Assembly: GCF_029360665.1 (NCBI RefSeq)
Contig: NZ_JARDUB010000001.1
Span: 496,001 to 560,000, forward strand
From: Eudoraea chungangensis
Lineage (GTDB): Bacteria; Bacteroidota; Bacteroidia; Flavobacteriales; Flavobacteriaceae
DNA: 64,000 nucleotides
Direction: 5' to 3'
Shown: in pieces, positions 36,970 to 44,003 of the stretch
How the letters are laid out: every line of letters starts with the position of its first letter
How positions within the stretch are numbered: position 1 is the first letter of the stretch
Notes under the pieces: generated by a model
Database searches by the model: none
What the model was told of the DNA's origin: nothing
The model's input: the letters and a program-made list of their open reading frames with translations, nothing else
Translations under genes and position numbers: made by a program

Positions 36970-37446
36970 ATGAAAATGAGAATAGCATTAGCTGTCTCTA
37001 TTTTAGTTGTATTATTGGCAGGTTCTTGTAGCTCCGAGTCCCTCGATAATACTCCTATTCCAGAGGCTGTTAGTTTAACGAGCGTTGAACAAGACTTACT
37101 GAACATAGTAAATTCCCATAGAAGAAGTTTAGGACACGCAGACCTGTTGTTTAATGAGGTTGCATATGACTATGCGAATTTGCACAACGATTACATGATA
37201 GTAAATGGTAGTTTAAGTCATGATAATTTTAGTGCCAGAGCTTCGGGTATTACCAGTAAGGTAAATGCAGAAATGGTTGCCGAAAATGTAGCGAAAGATT
37301 ATCCCTCGGCCGATTTGGCTTTAGAAAGTTGGCTTAATAGTCCAAGCCACAGAAAAACTATTGAAGGGGATTTTACACATACAGGTATTAGTGTAAAAAA
37401 AGATACGAACGGGAAGCTGTACTATACCCAACTATTTTATAGATAA
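36970..37446 (+). CDS. CAP-domain (SCP-like) lipoprotein
   Basis: 158 residues from M-K-M-R-I-A-L. Signal peptide with lipobox (L-A-G-S-C, Cys at about residue 19), a short linker, and a CAP/SCP domain like those of bacterial YkwD proteins: D-L-L-N-I-V-N-S-H-R near residue 42, L-S-H-D-N-F near residue 83, E-N-V-A near residue 105 and W-L-N-S-P-S-H-R-K-T near residue 118. Extracellular or outer-membrane lipoprotein; biological role unknown in bacteria. A small AT hairpin follows the stop. Confidence 0.87.
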   Translation: MKMRIALAVSILVVLLAGSCSSESLDNTPIPEAVSLTSVEQDLLNIVNSHRRSLGHADLLFNEVAYDYANLHNDYMIVNGSLSHDNFSARASGITSKVNAEMVAENVAKDYPSADLALESWLNSPSHRKTIEGDFTHTGISVKKDTNGKLYYTQLFYR

Positions 37447-37450
37447 TACC

Positions 37451-37471
37451 AAAAAGAAAGTATTCTTTTTT
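37451..37471 (+). terminator. AT-rich hairpin after the CAP gene
   Basis: AAAAAGAA / TTCTTTTT (37451–37458, 37463–37470) with a four-base loop, beginning 4 bases after the stop and ending in a T run. A weak terminator at best. The T run merges with TACCTTTG (37471–37478), a full-consensus -7 box for the next gene. Confidence 0.4.
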
Positions 37472-37529
37472 ACCTTTGATAAGATACGAGTAGCATTGTG
37501 ACTGTCTCTGCTTTCCTAAATATTATCTT

Positions 37530-38069
37530 ATGTCTATTAAAACTCCATTTAATCTCCAGCGGTGGATAGATCAAAATCGTCATCTATTGAAACCCCCGGT
37601 AGGCAATAAAAATCTGTACAAAGAATCCGGAGATTATATTGTTATGATTGTAGCGGGGCCTAATGCTCGTAAAGACTATCATTACAATGAAACAGAAGAG
37701 CTATTTTACCAAATTGAAGGGACAATCAATGTTCATATTCAGGAAGATGGTATTAAAAAAACATTTGAATTGGGCCCTGGTGATATGTATTTACATCCGG
37801 CGAAAATTCCACATTCTCCATCCAGAAGTGCTGGTTCTATTGGTTTAGTGATAGAAAGAAAGAGAAAAAATCTAAAAGGAAAAGATGGCCTCTTATGGTA
37901 CTGTGATAATTGTAATAATAAATTATACGAGACCTATTTTGAACTAAATGATATTGAAAAAGACTTTCTGAAACATTTTAAACACTTCTATTCCTCCGTA
38001 GAGCTAAGGAGCTGTTCAAATTGCGGGGAGGTAATGGAAGTTGACGAAAGGTTTATCGGAAAAGATTAG
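37530..38069 (+). CDS. nbaC: 3-hydroxyanthranilate 3,4-dioxygenase
   Basis: Cupin dioxygenase opening the ring of 3-hydroxyanthranilate in the lower kynurenine pathway, 179 residues. Iron ligands in the cupin core are visible near residue 51 (H-Y-N-E-T-E-E-L-F-Y) and residue 95 (H-P-A-K-I-P-H-S-P). The C-terminus adds two CxxC pairs (C-D-N-C near residue 127, C-S-N-C near residue 163) forming the rubredoxin-like metal site of the bacterial enzyme. A TACCTTTG box at 37471–37478 gives a 50-base leader. Followed closely by DUF1304 and the ALDH7 gene. Confidence 0.92.
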   Translation: MSIKTPFNLQRWIDQNRHLLKPPVGNKNLYKESGDYIVMIVAGPNARKDYHYNETEELFYQIEGTINVHIQEDGIKKTFELGPGDMYLHPAKIPHSPSRSAGSIGLVIERKRKNLKGKDGLLWYCDNCNNKLYETYFELNDIEKDFLKHFKHFYSSVELRSCSNCGEVMEVDERFIGKD

Positions 38070-38079
38070 CATTTATTTT

Positions 38080-38442
38080 ATGGAATTACTGATTACCATC
38101 TTACTGATCTTCATACTTCTTATGCATCTGTACTTTTTATGGTTCGAGATGTTTGCGTGGACAACCAAAGGGCCGAAAATTTTCAAAGGCTTTCCAAAAG
38201 AACTATTTGTTGCCTCCAAATCTTTGGCTGCAAATCAAGGCCTCTACAACGGTTTCCTCGCGGCAGGTATATTTTGGTCTTTGCTTATAGAAGATGGGGA
38301 CTGGCAGACCAATATTGCCCTTTTTTTTCTTTCTTGTATTAGTGTTGCTGGAATCTTTGGCGGATTAACCACAGACAAGAAAATATTTTTTGTGCAGGCT
38401 ATACCGGCCCTGATAACTATTACCCTAATATTGTTCTTCTAA
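38080..38442 (+). CDS. DUF1304 membrane protein
   Basis: 120 residues from M-E-L-L-I-T with four hydrophobic helices; matches DUF1304: H-L-Y-F-L-W-F-E-M-F-A-W near residue 18, N-Q-G-L-Y-N-G-F-L-A-A-G near residue 53 and a final hydrophobic helix. An upstream in-frame start would overlap the previous gene by 29 bases and is not used. The stop of 3-HAO is 10 bases upstream, so the two are likely cotranscribed. Inner-membrane protein, unknown function. Confidence 0.83.
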   Translation: MELLITILLIFILLMHLYFLWFEMFAWTTKGPKIFKGFPKELFVASKSLAANQGLYNGFLAAGIFWSLLIEDGDWQTNIALFFLSCISVAGIFGGLTTDKKIFFVQAIPALITITLILFF

Positions 38443-38463
38443 TTTTTTATAACATTAGTGTTC

Positions 38464-38499
38464 TTTTGGATGACTTCATCACAAATATTTGTAATTTTG
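38464..38499 (+). promoter_or_regulatory. Promoter of the ALDH7 gene, with embedded palindrome
   Basis: TTTTG (38464–38468), a 23-base spacer and TAATTTTG (38492–38499), 34 bases before the ATG. The spacer contains a perfect 12-bp palindrome ACAAATATTTGT (38481–38492) that touches the -7 box, a candidate repressor site. Confidence 0.55.
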
Positions 38500-38533
38500 T
38501 GTCAAATATAACTAGACCTTTAAAAGAAGTATT

Positions 38534-40087
38534 ATGACTGCAGTTGCTATGGATTTTGGTATTGATGAAGCCTTGAGGGCATTAGGGATAAAAGATATTA
38601 ACGACGGGACTTCTACTGGAAGTGATTTTTTTTCCACCGGCGAATTAATTGAATCCCGTTCTCCAGTTGATGGGGCTCTTATTGCCAGTGTTAGAAGTAC
38701 TACCAAAGAAGACTATAACAAGGTAATGGAAAAGGCCACAGATGCCTTTAAATCATGGCGTAAGAAACCCGCCCCTCAGAGAGGAGAAATTGTCCGACAA
38801 TTTGGGGATAAACTTAGAGAATTAAAGGAGCCGTTAGGTAAATTAGTCTCATATGAAATGGGGAAATCTTACCAGGAAGGTCTTGGTGAAGTTCAGGAAA
38901 TGATAGACATCTGTGATTTCGCTGTAGGCTTATCCAGACAACTTCACGGTCTTACCATGCATTCAGAAAGACCAGGTCATAGAATGTATGAACAATACCA
39001 CCCTCTCGGTGTTGTAGGAATAATTTCTGCCTTTAATTTTCCGGTTGCGGTTTGGGCGTGGAATACGGCCTTGGCATGGATATGTGGTGATGTCTGTGTT
39101 TGGAAACCTTCTGAAAAAGCTCCCCTATGTGGTATTGCCTGTCAGAATATAGCTGCTTCCGTTTTTAGAAAAAATATGCTACCTGAAGGAATTTCTAATT
39201 TAATTAATGGAGACTTTACCGTAGGAGAATTCTTGTCTACGGATAATAGAATCCCATTATTATCTGCTACAGGTTCCATTAGAATGGGAAAAATAGTAGC
39301 CCAGACAGTGGCATCCAGATTGGGTAAATCCCTTCTAGAACTTGGCGGCAACAATGCCATCATAGTAAGCCCGGATGCAGATATAAAAATGACTGTAATT
39401 GGTGCCGTATTTGGTGCCGTTGGAACAGCAGGGCAGCGCTGTACTTCAACTAGAAGGTTAATCATTCATTCATCGATTTATAATGAAGTAAAAGATGCCC
39501 TGGTTTCGGCCTATAAACAACTTCGCATTGGTAATCCTTTAGATGAAAATAATCATGTTGGGCCCTTAATCGATAAAGACGCTGTAAACATGTATGAAAA
39601 TGCTCTTACAGAGGTAGTTAAGCAAGGTGGTAAGTTATTGGTAGAAGGAGGCGTCCTTACTGGTGAAGGTTACGAAAGTGGTTGTTATGTAAAACCTGCA
39701 ATTGCCGAAGCCGATAATTCATATGCTATAGTCCAAAATGAAACGTTTGCACCAATTCTTTATCTTCTAAAATATTCTGAGGACTTAGAAGAAGCAATAG
39801 CAATTCAAAATGGTGTTGTTCAAGGTCTGTCTTCCGCTATTATGACCAATAATCTTCGTGAAGCAGAAGCATTTCTATCTTGTGCTGGCAGTGATTGTGG
39901 TATCGCCAATGTTAATATTGGCACCTCCGGCGCAGAAATTGGCGGAGCTTTTGGAGGTGAAAAAGAAACAGGTGGTGGCAGAGAAAGTGGATCTGACGCG
40001 TGGAAAATATATATGAGAAGGCAAACCAATACCATAAATTATACTACTAGTTTGCCTCTGGCTCAAGGAATAAAATTTGATTTATAA
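38534..40087 (+). CDS. ALDH7-type aldehyde dehydrogenase (alpha-aminoadipic semialdehyde class)
   Basis: 517-residue NAD(P)-dependent dehydrogenase. It follows the ALDH7A1/piperideine-6-carboxylate dehydrogenase type closely: the segment E-M-G-K-S-Y-Q-E-G near residue 115, I-S-A-F-N-F-P-V-A-V-W near residue 160, E-L-G-G-N-N near residue 265, and the catalytic Cys in G-T-A-G-Q-R-C-T-S-T-R near residue 305. Expected to oxidise alpha-aminoadipic semialdehyde in lysine breakdown. Next to 3-HAO, so a role on a kynurenine-derived semialdehyde is possible but less likely from sequence type. Confidence 0.9.
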   Translation: MTAVAMDFGIDEALRALGIKDINDGTSTGSDFFSTGELIESRSPVDGALIASVRSTTKEDYNKVMEKATDAFKSWRKKPAPQRGEIVRQFGDKLRELKEPLGKLVSYEMGKSYQEGLGEVQEMIDICDFAVGLSRQLHGLTMHSERPGHRMYEQYHPLGVVGIISAFNFPVAVWAWNTALAWICGDVCVWKPSEKAPLCGIACQNIAASVFRKNMLPEGISNLINGDFTVGEFLSTDNRIPLLSATGSIRMGKIVAQTVASRLGKSLLELGGNNAIIVSPDADIKMTVIGAVFGAVGTAGQRCTSTRRLIIHSSIYNEVKDALVSAYKQLRIGNPLDENNHVGPLIDKDAVNMYENALTEVVKQGGKLLVEGGVLTGEGYESGCYVKPAIAEADNSYAIVQNETFAPILYLLKYSEDLEEAIAIQNGVVQGLSSAIMTNNLREAEAFLSCAGSDCGIANVNIGTSGAEIGGAFGGEKETGGGRESGSDAWKIYMRRQTNTINYTTSLPLAQGIKFDL

Positions 40088-40421
40088 AAAATCCCGTTGT
40101 TTCTTCTCAAGGAACAATCAACAGGATTTCCAAACTAACTCAAACTAGAAATAAGAAGAAAGAGCCCCATTTCAATGCCTCATCCTTGTAGGGAGAAATA
40201 GGGTGCTCTTTTTTTCGAAATCAAAGATCAAAAATTGAGCCGAATAAACCCAGTGATAGTATGTAGGTTGCCTATATAATTGTATAAACGTCTCTTATAA
40301 ATGTATAAGTTGTGTTTTGGCCTAATTTTGTTTAATCTTGATATTAAGTTCCCAATATAGACCCGATCGACTAACGAAATATGGGTTTTTTTTAATACAT
40401 TGTAGTAGATATGTTTTTGTT
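40088..40421. other. 334-bp gap with terminator, otherwise AT-rich
   Basis: The first 130 bases carry one imperfect hairpin right after the ALDH stop and the terminator at 40159–40216. The rest is AT-rich and ends in the small gene at 40422. TAATTTTG at 40323–40330 is a possible -7 box, but no -33 element fits. No further gene seen. Confidence 0.5.
40159..40216 (+). terminator. Imperfect terminator after the ALDH7 gene
   Basis: Long imperfect stem AAAGAGC-CCC-TTTC against GAAA-GGG-GCTCTTT (40159–40208), followed by seven or eight T. About 70 bases after the stop. Confidence 0.6.
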
Positions 40422-40523
40422 ATGTCCAAAAAATGGACCAACATTCTGGGTTTAATAATATCCATAGCCGTGGGCATATATTTTTTTATTATGTATTGCA
40501 GTGCGTGTTACCATGGATACTAA
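40422..40523 (+). CDS. 33-residue membrane microprotein
   Basis: Starts M-S-K-K-W-T-N-I-L-G, then one membrane helix (LIISIAVGIYFFIM), ending C-S-A-C-Y-H-G-Y. It resembles the N-terminal anchor (S-K-x-x-x-x-L-L-G-I-x-x-T-I) of flavobacterial OmpA-type lipoprotein-like proteins, as if only this anchor remained. The start codon sits in a small inverted repeat GTCCA / TGGAC (40424–40438). The next gene starts 66 bases later on the same strand. Real but of unknown function; the tail may be a lost fusion partner. Confidence 0.5.
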   Translation: MSKKWTNILGLIISIAVGIYFFIMYCSACYHGY

Positions 40524-40588
40524 ATTAAATGGTTTGGCATGCGTTTAATTTTGTCACCACCAAAGAACAATCAATAATTTTTGAGATT

Positions 40589-41116
40589 ATGGCTTTAGAA
40601 ACTGTAAATATCTGGTGTTGGATAATCCCCTTATTAGTTGGTGTAATTTCTGCTGTTTTTGGGTTTCTTATTGGAAAATCGCAGCCTTCAAACAGCTTGG
40701 AATTAAATGAATTAGAAGCCCTGAGAAGGGAAAAAGCGAATTGGCATAGTAGCTTGGAAGATTGTAAAAGAAATCTGGAAGCTGCCAATATTGCGCTTCA
40801 AGAAAAAAAAGACTTTCCTTTCAATCAGGCCTTGGCAAAATCTATATTCGGGAAAAGTATTCGCAAGGATGACTTAAAAATTGTGGAAGGTATTGGGCCT
40901 AAAATTGAAGGTCTATTTCACAATTATGACATTAGGACTTGGCAGGAACTTTCCTTAACATCGGTTAAGAAATGCCAGGATGTTCTCGATTCTGGGGGAG
41001 ATAGATTTAAAGTACACGATCCGGCATCATGGCCAATGCAAGCTAAAATGTGTTATGAAGGTAAATGGAAGGAGCTTTTTAAGTGGCAGGAAGAGCATAA
41101 ACATGGAAAGCTATAG
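40589..41116 (+). CDS. Membrane-anchored helix-hairpin-helix-type protein
   Basis: 175 residues from M-A-L-E-T-V-N. A single N-terminal transmembrane helix (residues 9–30) is followed by a coiled coil (residues 35–75) and a C-terminal domain: K-D-D-L-K-I-V-E-G-I-G-P-K-I-E-G-L-F near residue 90, the classic GIGxxxxxxL helix-hairpin-helix style, then H-D-P-A-S-W-P-M-Q-A. Such anchored single-hairpin proteins sit beside OmpA-like small membrane proteins in flavobacteria. DNA or protein binding is inference. The 3' end overlaps the converging desaturase gene by 6 bases. Confidence 0.75.
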   Translation: MALETVNIWCWIIPLLVGVISAVFGFLIGKSQPSNSLELNELEALRREKANWHSSLEDCKRNLEAANIALQEKKDFPFNQALAKSIFGKSIRKDDLKIVEGIGPKIEGLFHNYDIRTWQELSLTSVKKCQDVLDSGGDRFKVHDPASWPMQAKMCYEGKWKELFKWQEEHKHGKL

Positions 41117-42106
41117 CATCCCATTCGCTTCTACCCATTTAAATCTAGTACTATCTTCACTTATTTTCATTCTTTCAGCAATACGCTGCAAACGCGAAGG
41201 CATAGCCAATAAATAATCTCTGGCTTTCTCCGCTTCATCATTTAGACCCCGCATAGACTCTAAACCCCAACTATCGTTCAATTTGTTAAAAATATCGATA
41301 TAATCCTGAGAGGTATAAACACCAAGGCGTTGTGCGCAGTTTGAAAAATTTTCAAATGCAACTCCTATACTTTCACCAGATTCTCTTAAAAAGTGTGCTG
41401 GCATCACTATTTTTCTTTTCATAATATCGGCATATGCCAACATCATTCCATTGGGATCCTGTCCGAATATTGCCTGTACAAATTCTTTATACGCCAAGTG
41501 ATGCCTCATTTCGTCTCCGGCAATAATAGAACACATCTTTCCCAATAAAGTGTTCCCTTTTTTCTTCGCCATAATTCCAACCCGCTTGTGGGATATGTTT
41601 GTAGCCAACTCTTGAAAACTGGTGTAAACAAAGTTTTTGTAAGGATCTCTATCTGTTCCGATATCAAATCCATCATTAATTAGGTGTTGGGTTGAAATTT
41701 CAACTTCGCGCATATTTACTCGTCCGGAGAGGTATAAAAACTTATTGAGAACATCCCCATGCCTATTTTCTTCAGCGGTCCAAGCCCTAACCCATTTAGA
41801 CCATCCTGTTGGCTCTTCAGAATGTTGGTTAATTCCCTCTACGTCCATTAACCAAGATTCATAGGTAGGAAGTGCTTCTTCCGTGATTGTATCCGCTACC
41901 AATGTAACCCAAAAATCATAGCCCAATTCTTTAGCTTCTTCCCTTATCTTTTCTAATTCTTCATAAAAATCTTCACTCTGAGAATCCGGCAAGAAATCAG
42001 AAGGCTGCCATATTTTATCGATCGGAATTAAAAAAGAGTCGATAAATCCTGCAACTTTTGGTTCAATAGCCTGCATTACCTCAAGCCTTATATTCTTAGA
42101 AGACAT
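41111..42106 (-). CDS. Acyl-ACP desaturase (ferritin-like diiron)
   Basis: Soluble diiron desaturase that introduces a double bond in fatty acyl-ACP. 331 residues from M-S-S-K-N-I-R. The two iron-binding helix motifs are E-E-N-R-H-G-D near residue 124 and D-E-M-R-H-H near residue 210, together with upstream Glu residues (I-T-E-E-A-L near residue 75). Length and layout match stearoyl-ACP-type desaturases, which are common in Bacteroidetes. Likely involved in membrane unsaturation; regulation not visible. Confidence 0.9.
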   Translation of the reverse strand: MSSKNIRLEVMQAIEPKVAGFIDSFLIPIDKIWQPSDFLPDSQSEDFYEELEKIREEAKELGYDFWVTLVADTITEEALPTYESWLMDVEGINQHSEEPTGWSKWVRAWTAEENRHGDVLNKFLYLSGRVNMREVEISTQHLINDGFDIGTDRDPYKNFVYTSFQELATNISHKRVGIMAKKKGNTLLGKMCSIIAGDEMRHHLAYKEFVQAIFGQDPNGMMLAYADIMKRKIVMPAHFLRESGESIGVAFENFSNCAQRLGVYTSQDYIDIFNKLNDSWGLESMRGLNDEAEKARDYLLAMPSRLQRIAERMKISEDSTRFKWVEANGML

Positions 42107-42171
42107 ATTTGTTTTTTTTTGCAAATTACGGCTTAAAAATGATTAAACAATTTAAGCACTGCTTTAAATTC

Positions 42172-42897
42172 CTAATTCCTTCCCCTTTCCTTAGGATATA
42201 ACTGATAGACAGGATCACTTTGCCATATCGTTTTAGAGTCGACATCCATAGCAGAAAGTGGCCCCTTAAAGGCGGCTCCAGTATCCATATTCCATACGTT
42301 TGCAGCGAGTACTGGTTTTGTTTTATTAATTCTTGTCACCGGCGTATGTCCTATATATATTTCAAGATAGTTCTTAAGACGTTTTGGATATAAAGCATGT
42401 TGAGGGCCAATTGTTGTATCCAGACCTAAAACCATCTCCCAAAGTGTTCTATCCCAATAAAACATTTTAGAAAAATATTCGAATTCAACTCCATTAAGAT
42501 TGGTAAAACCAGCATGTACAAACAACCTGTTTTTATCATCCAAATGGTAATTCTGAAGACTTTTATAAAAACCTTTATGCGCTTCAATTAGCTTATCACT
42601 CTGGCCGGTATAGGAACTTTTCGAAGCCTCTCCCCCGTGAGCCAGCCACATAGGTTTATCCAACCCGTCTTTTAACCAGTCGTAAACCAATTCATCATGA
42701 TTTCCACGTAAGAATACACAATCAATTGTAGTACTTAGATCTAATAAGTAATCTACCGTTTCTACGGCGCTACTCCAGCCATCTACGTAATCTCCTAAAA
42801 AAATTAGTTTGTCCTCTTTTTCTACGCCAATTCGCTCCAAGAGTTGTTTCAGGGCAAGATATCCAGAATGGATATCTCCAATGACAATTGTTCTCAT
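42172..42897 (-). CDS. Calcineurin-like metallophosphoesterase
   Basis: 241 residues from M-R-T-I-V-I-G. The four metal-binding motifs of the serine/threonine phosphatase type are present in order: G-D-I-H-S-G at residue 6, G-D-Y-V-D-G-W near residue 38, R-G-N-H-D-E near residue 68 and H-A-G-F near residue 128, then the C-terminal G-H-T-P. The type resembles bacterial PrpA/PrpB and ApaH-like enzymes, so it may act on phosphoproteins or dinucleotides. It is the upstream neighbour of the desaturase on the same strand with 65 bases between. Confidence 0.88.
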   Translation of the reverse strand: MRTIVIGDIHSGYLALKQLLERIGVEKEDKLIFLGDYVDGWSSAVETVDYLLDLSTTIDCVFLRGNHDELVYDWLKDGLDKPMWLAHGGEASKSSYTGQSDKLIEAHKGFYKSLQNYHLDDKNRLFVHAGFTNLNGVEFEYFSKMFYWDRTLWEMVLGLDTTIGPQHALYPKRLKNYLEIYIGHTPVTRINKTKPVLAANVWNMDTGAAFKGPLSAMDVDSKTIWQSDPVYQLYPKERGRN

Positions 42898-43058
42898 TAG
42901 ACAAAAATCGTAAAAATGCCACATGAAACGCGTACATTGAGATCGATATTTACTATTATTTTACACTATTTTAAAATTGACTATTATCTTTTTAGCCTAT
43001 TTCCTTGAGAAGCAAAGTATTTCTCATTATTTTGGGAAACTATTGAATTAATAAGTGC

Positions 43059-44003
43059 ATGAAAGAGGTTTTTTGTATTGGTGAACTATTAATTGACTTT
43101 GTTGCCGAAAGACAAGGCAATAATTTATCCGAGGCCAACGTATTTACAAAGAAGGCCGGAGGAGCTCCTGCCAATGTTGCGTGTGCAATCTCCCGTCTTG
43201 GTGGTAAAAGTCATTTTATGGGCTGTGTTGGGGACGACCCTTTTGGGGATTACCTACTAAATATTTTATTGGAAGAAGGTGTAGATATATCCTTAGCACA
43301 GAGGTCTAGTGAATTTACAACACTGGCATTTGTATCTATTGACGAAGTAGGGGAAAGAGATTTTGTTTTTAGTAGAGGGGCCGACAAAGAATTTAAATAC
43401 AATTCTACCCTTAAAAATAGATTTCATAAAAACATGGTACATTTTGGTGCGGCAACAGCTTTGTTGGGAGGTAGTTTGGAAGAGGCTTATGGACGCTTTT
43501 TATTTGACGCCATTACACACGATGCGTACGTTAGCTTTGACCCTAACTTCAGAGGAGACTTATGGAAGAATAAAGAAAATATATTTATAAAAAAATGTTT
43601 GCCCTTTATTGAGAAATCGAACCTTTGTAAATTTAGCCTGGAGGAGGCCAAACTTTTATCTGGTAAAGACGACATTGCAGACGCGTGTGCCTTTTTTCAT
43701 GATTTAGGGACAAAAACTGTTGCCATTACCTTGGGGGCAGAGGGTACTTTCTTAAGTTCTAATGAGGAAGCCAAACTAATACCCAGTATACCGGTTAAGA
43801 CCGTTGATACAACTGGGGCGGGGGATGCGTTTATCGGCTGTCTCCTTCAACAAATATCCAGTATAAAGGAGTCTCATGAGAAGTTAGAAGACTTTACGCT
43901 TTTAACAAAAATGGTAGAAATTGCGAACAAAGCAGGGGCCATAACTACGCAAAACTATGGAGCTATTCAATCCCTACCAACTCCCAACCAACTAAACGCT
44001 TAG
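43059..44003 (+). CDS. PfkB family carbohydrate kinase, probable fructokinase
   Basis: 314-residue ribokinase-like kinase. The N-terminal glycine signature K-A-G-G-A-P-A-N-V-A near residue 30 and the C-terminal anion-hole motif D-T-T-G-A-G-D-A-F near residue 250 are clear. The next gene, an amylosucrase, begins directly after the stop. Amylosucrase releases fructose, so fructose is the likely substrate; this is inference from the pair. The upstream gap has TATCTTTT at 42985–42992 as a weak -7 box. Confidence 0.9.
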   Translation: MKEVFCIGELLIDFVAERQGNNLSEANVFTKKAGGAPANVACAISRLGGKSHFMGCVGDDPFGDYLLNILLEEGVDISLAQRSSEFTTLAFVSIDEVGERDFVFSRGADKEFKYNSTLKNRFHKNMVHFGAATALLGGSLEEAYGRFLFDAITHDAYVSFDPNFRGDLWKNKENIFIKKCLPFIEKSNLCKFSLEEAKLLSGKDDIADACAFFHDLGTKTVAITLGAEGTFLSSNEEAKLIPSIPVKTVDTTGAGDAFIGCLLQQISSIKESHEKLEDFTLLTKMVEIANKAGAITTQNYGAIQSLPTPNQLNA

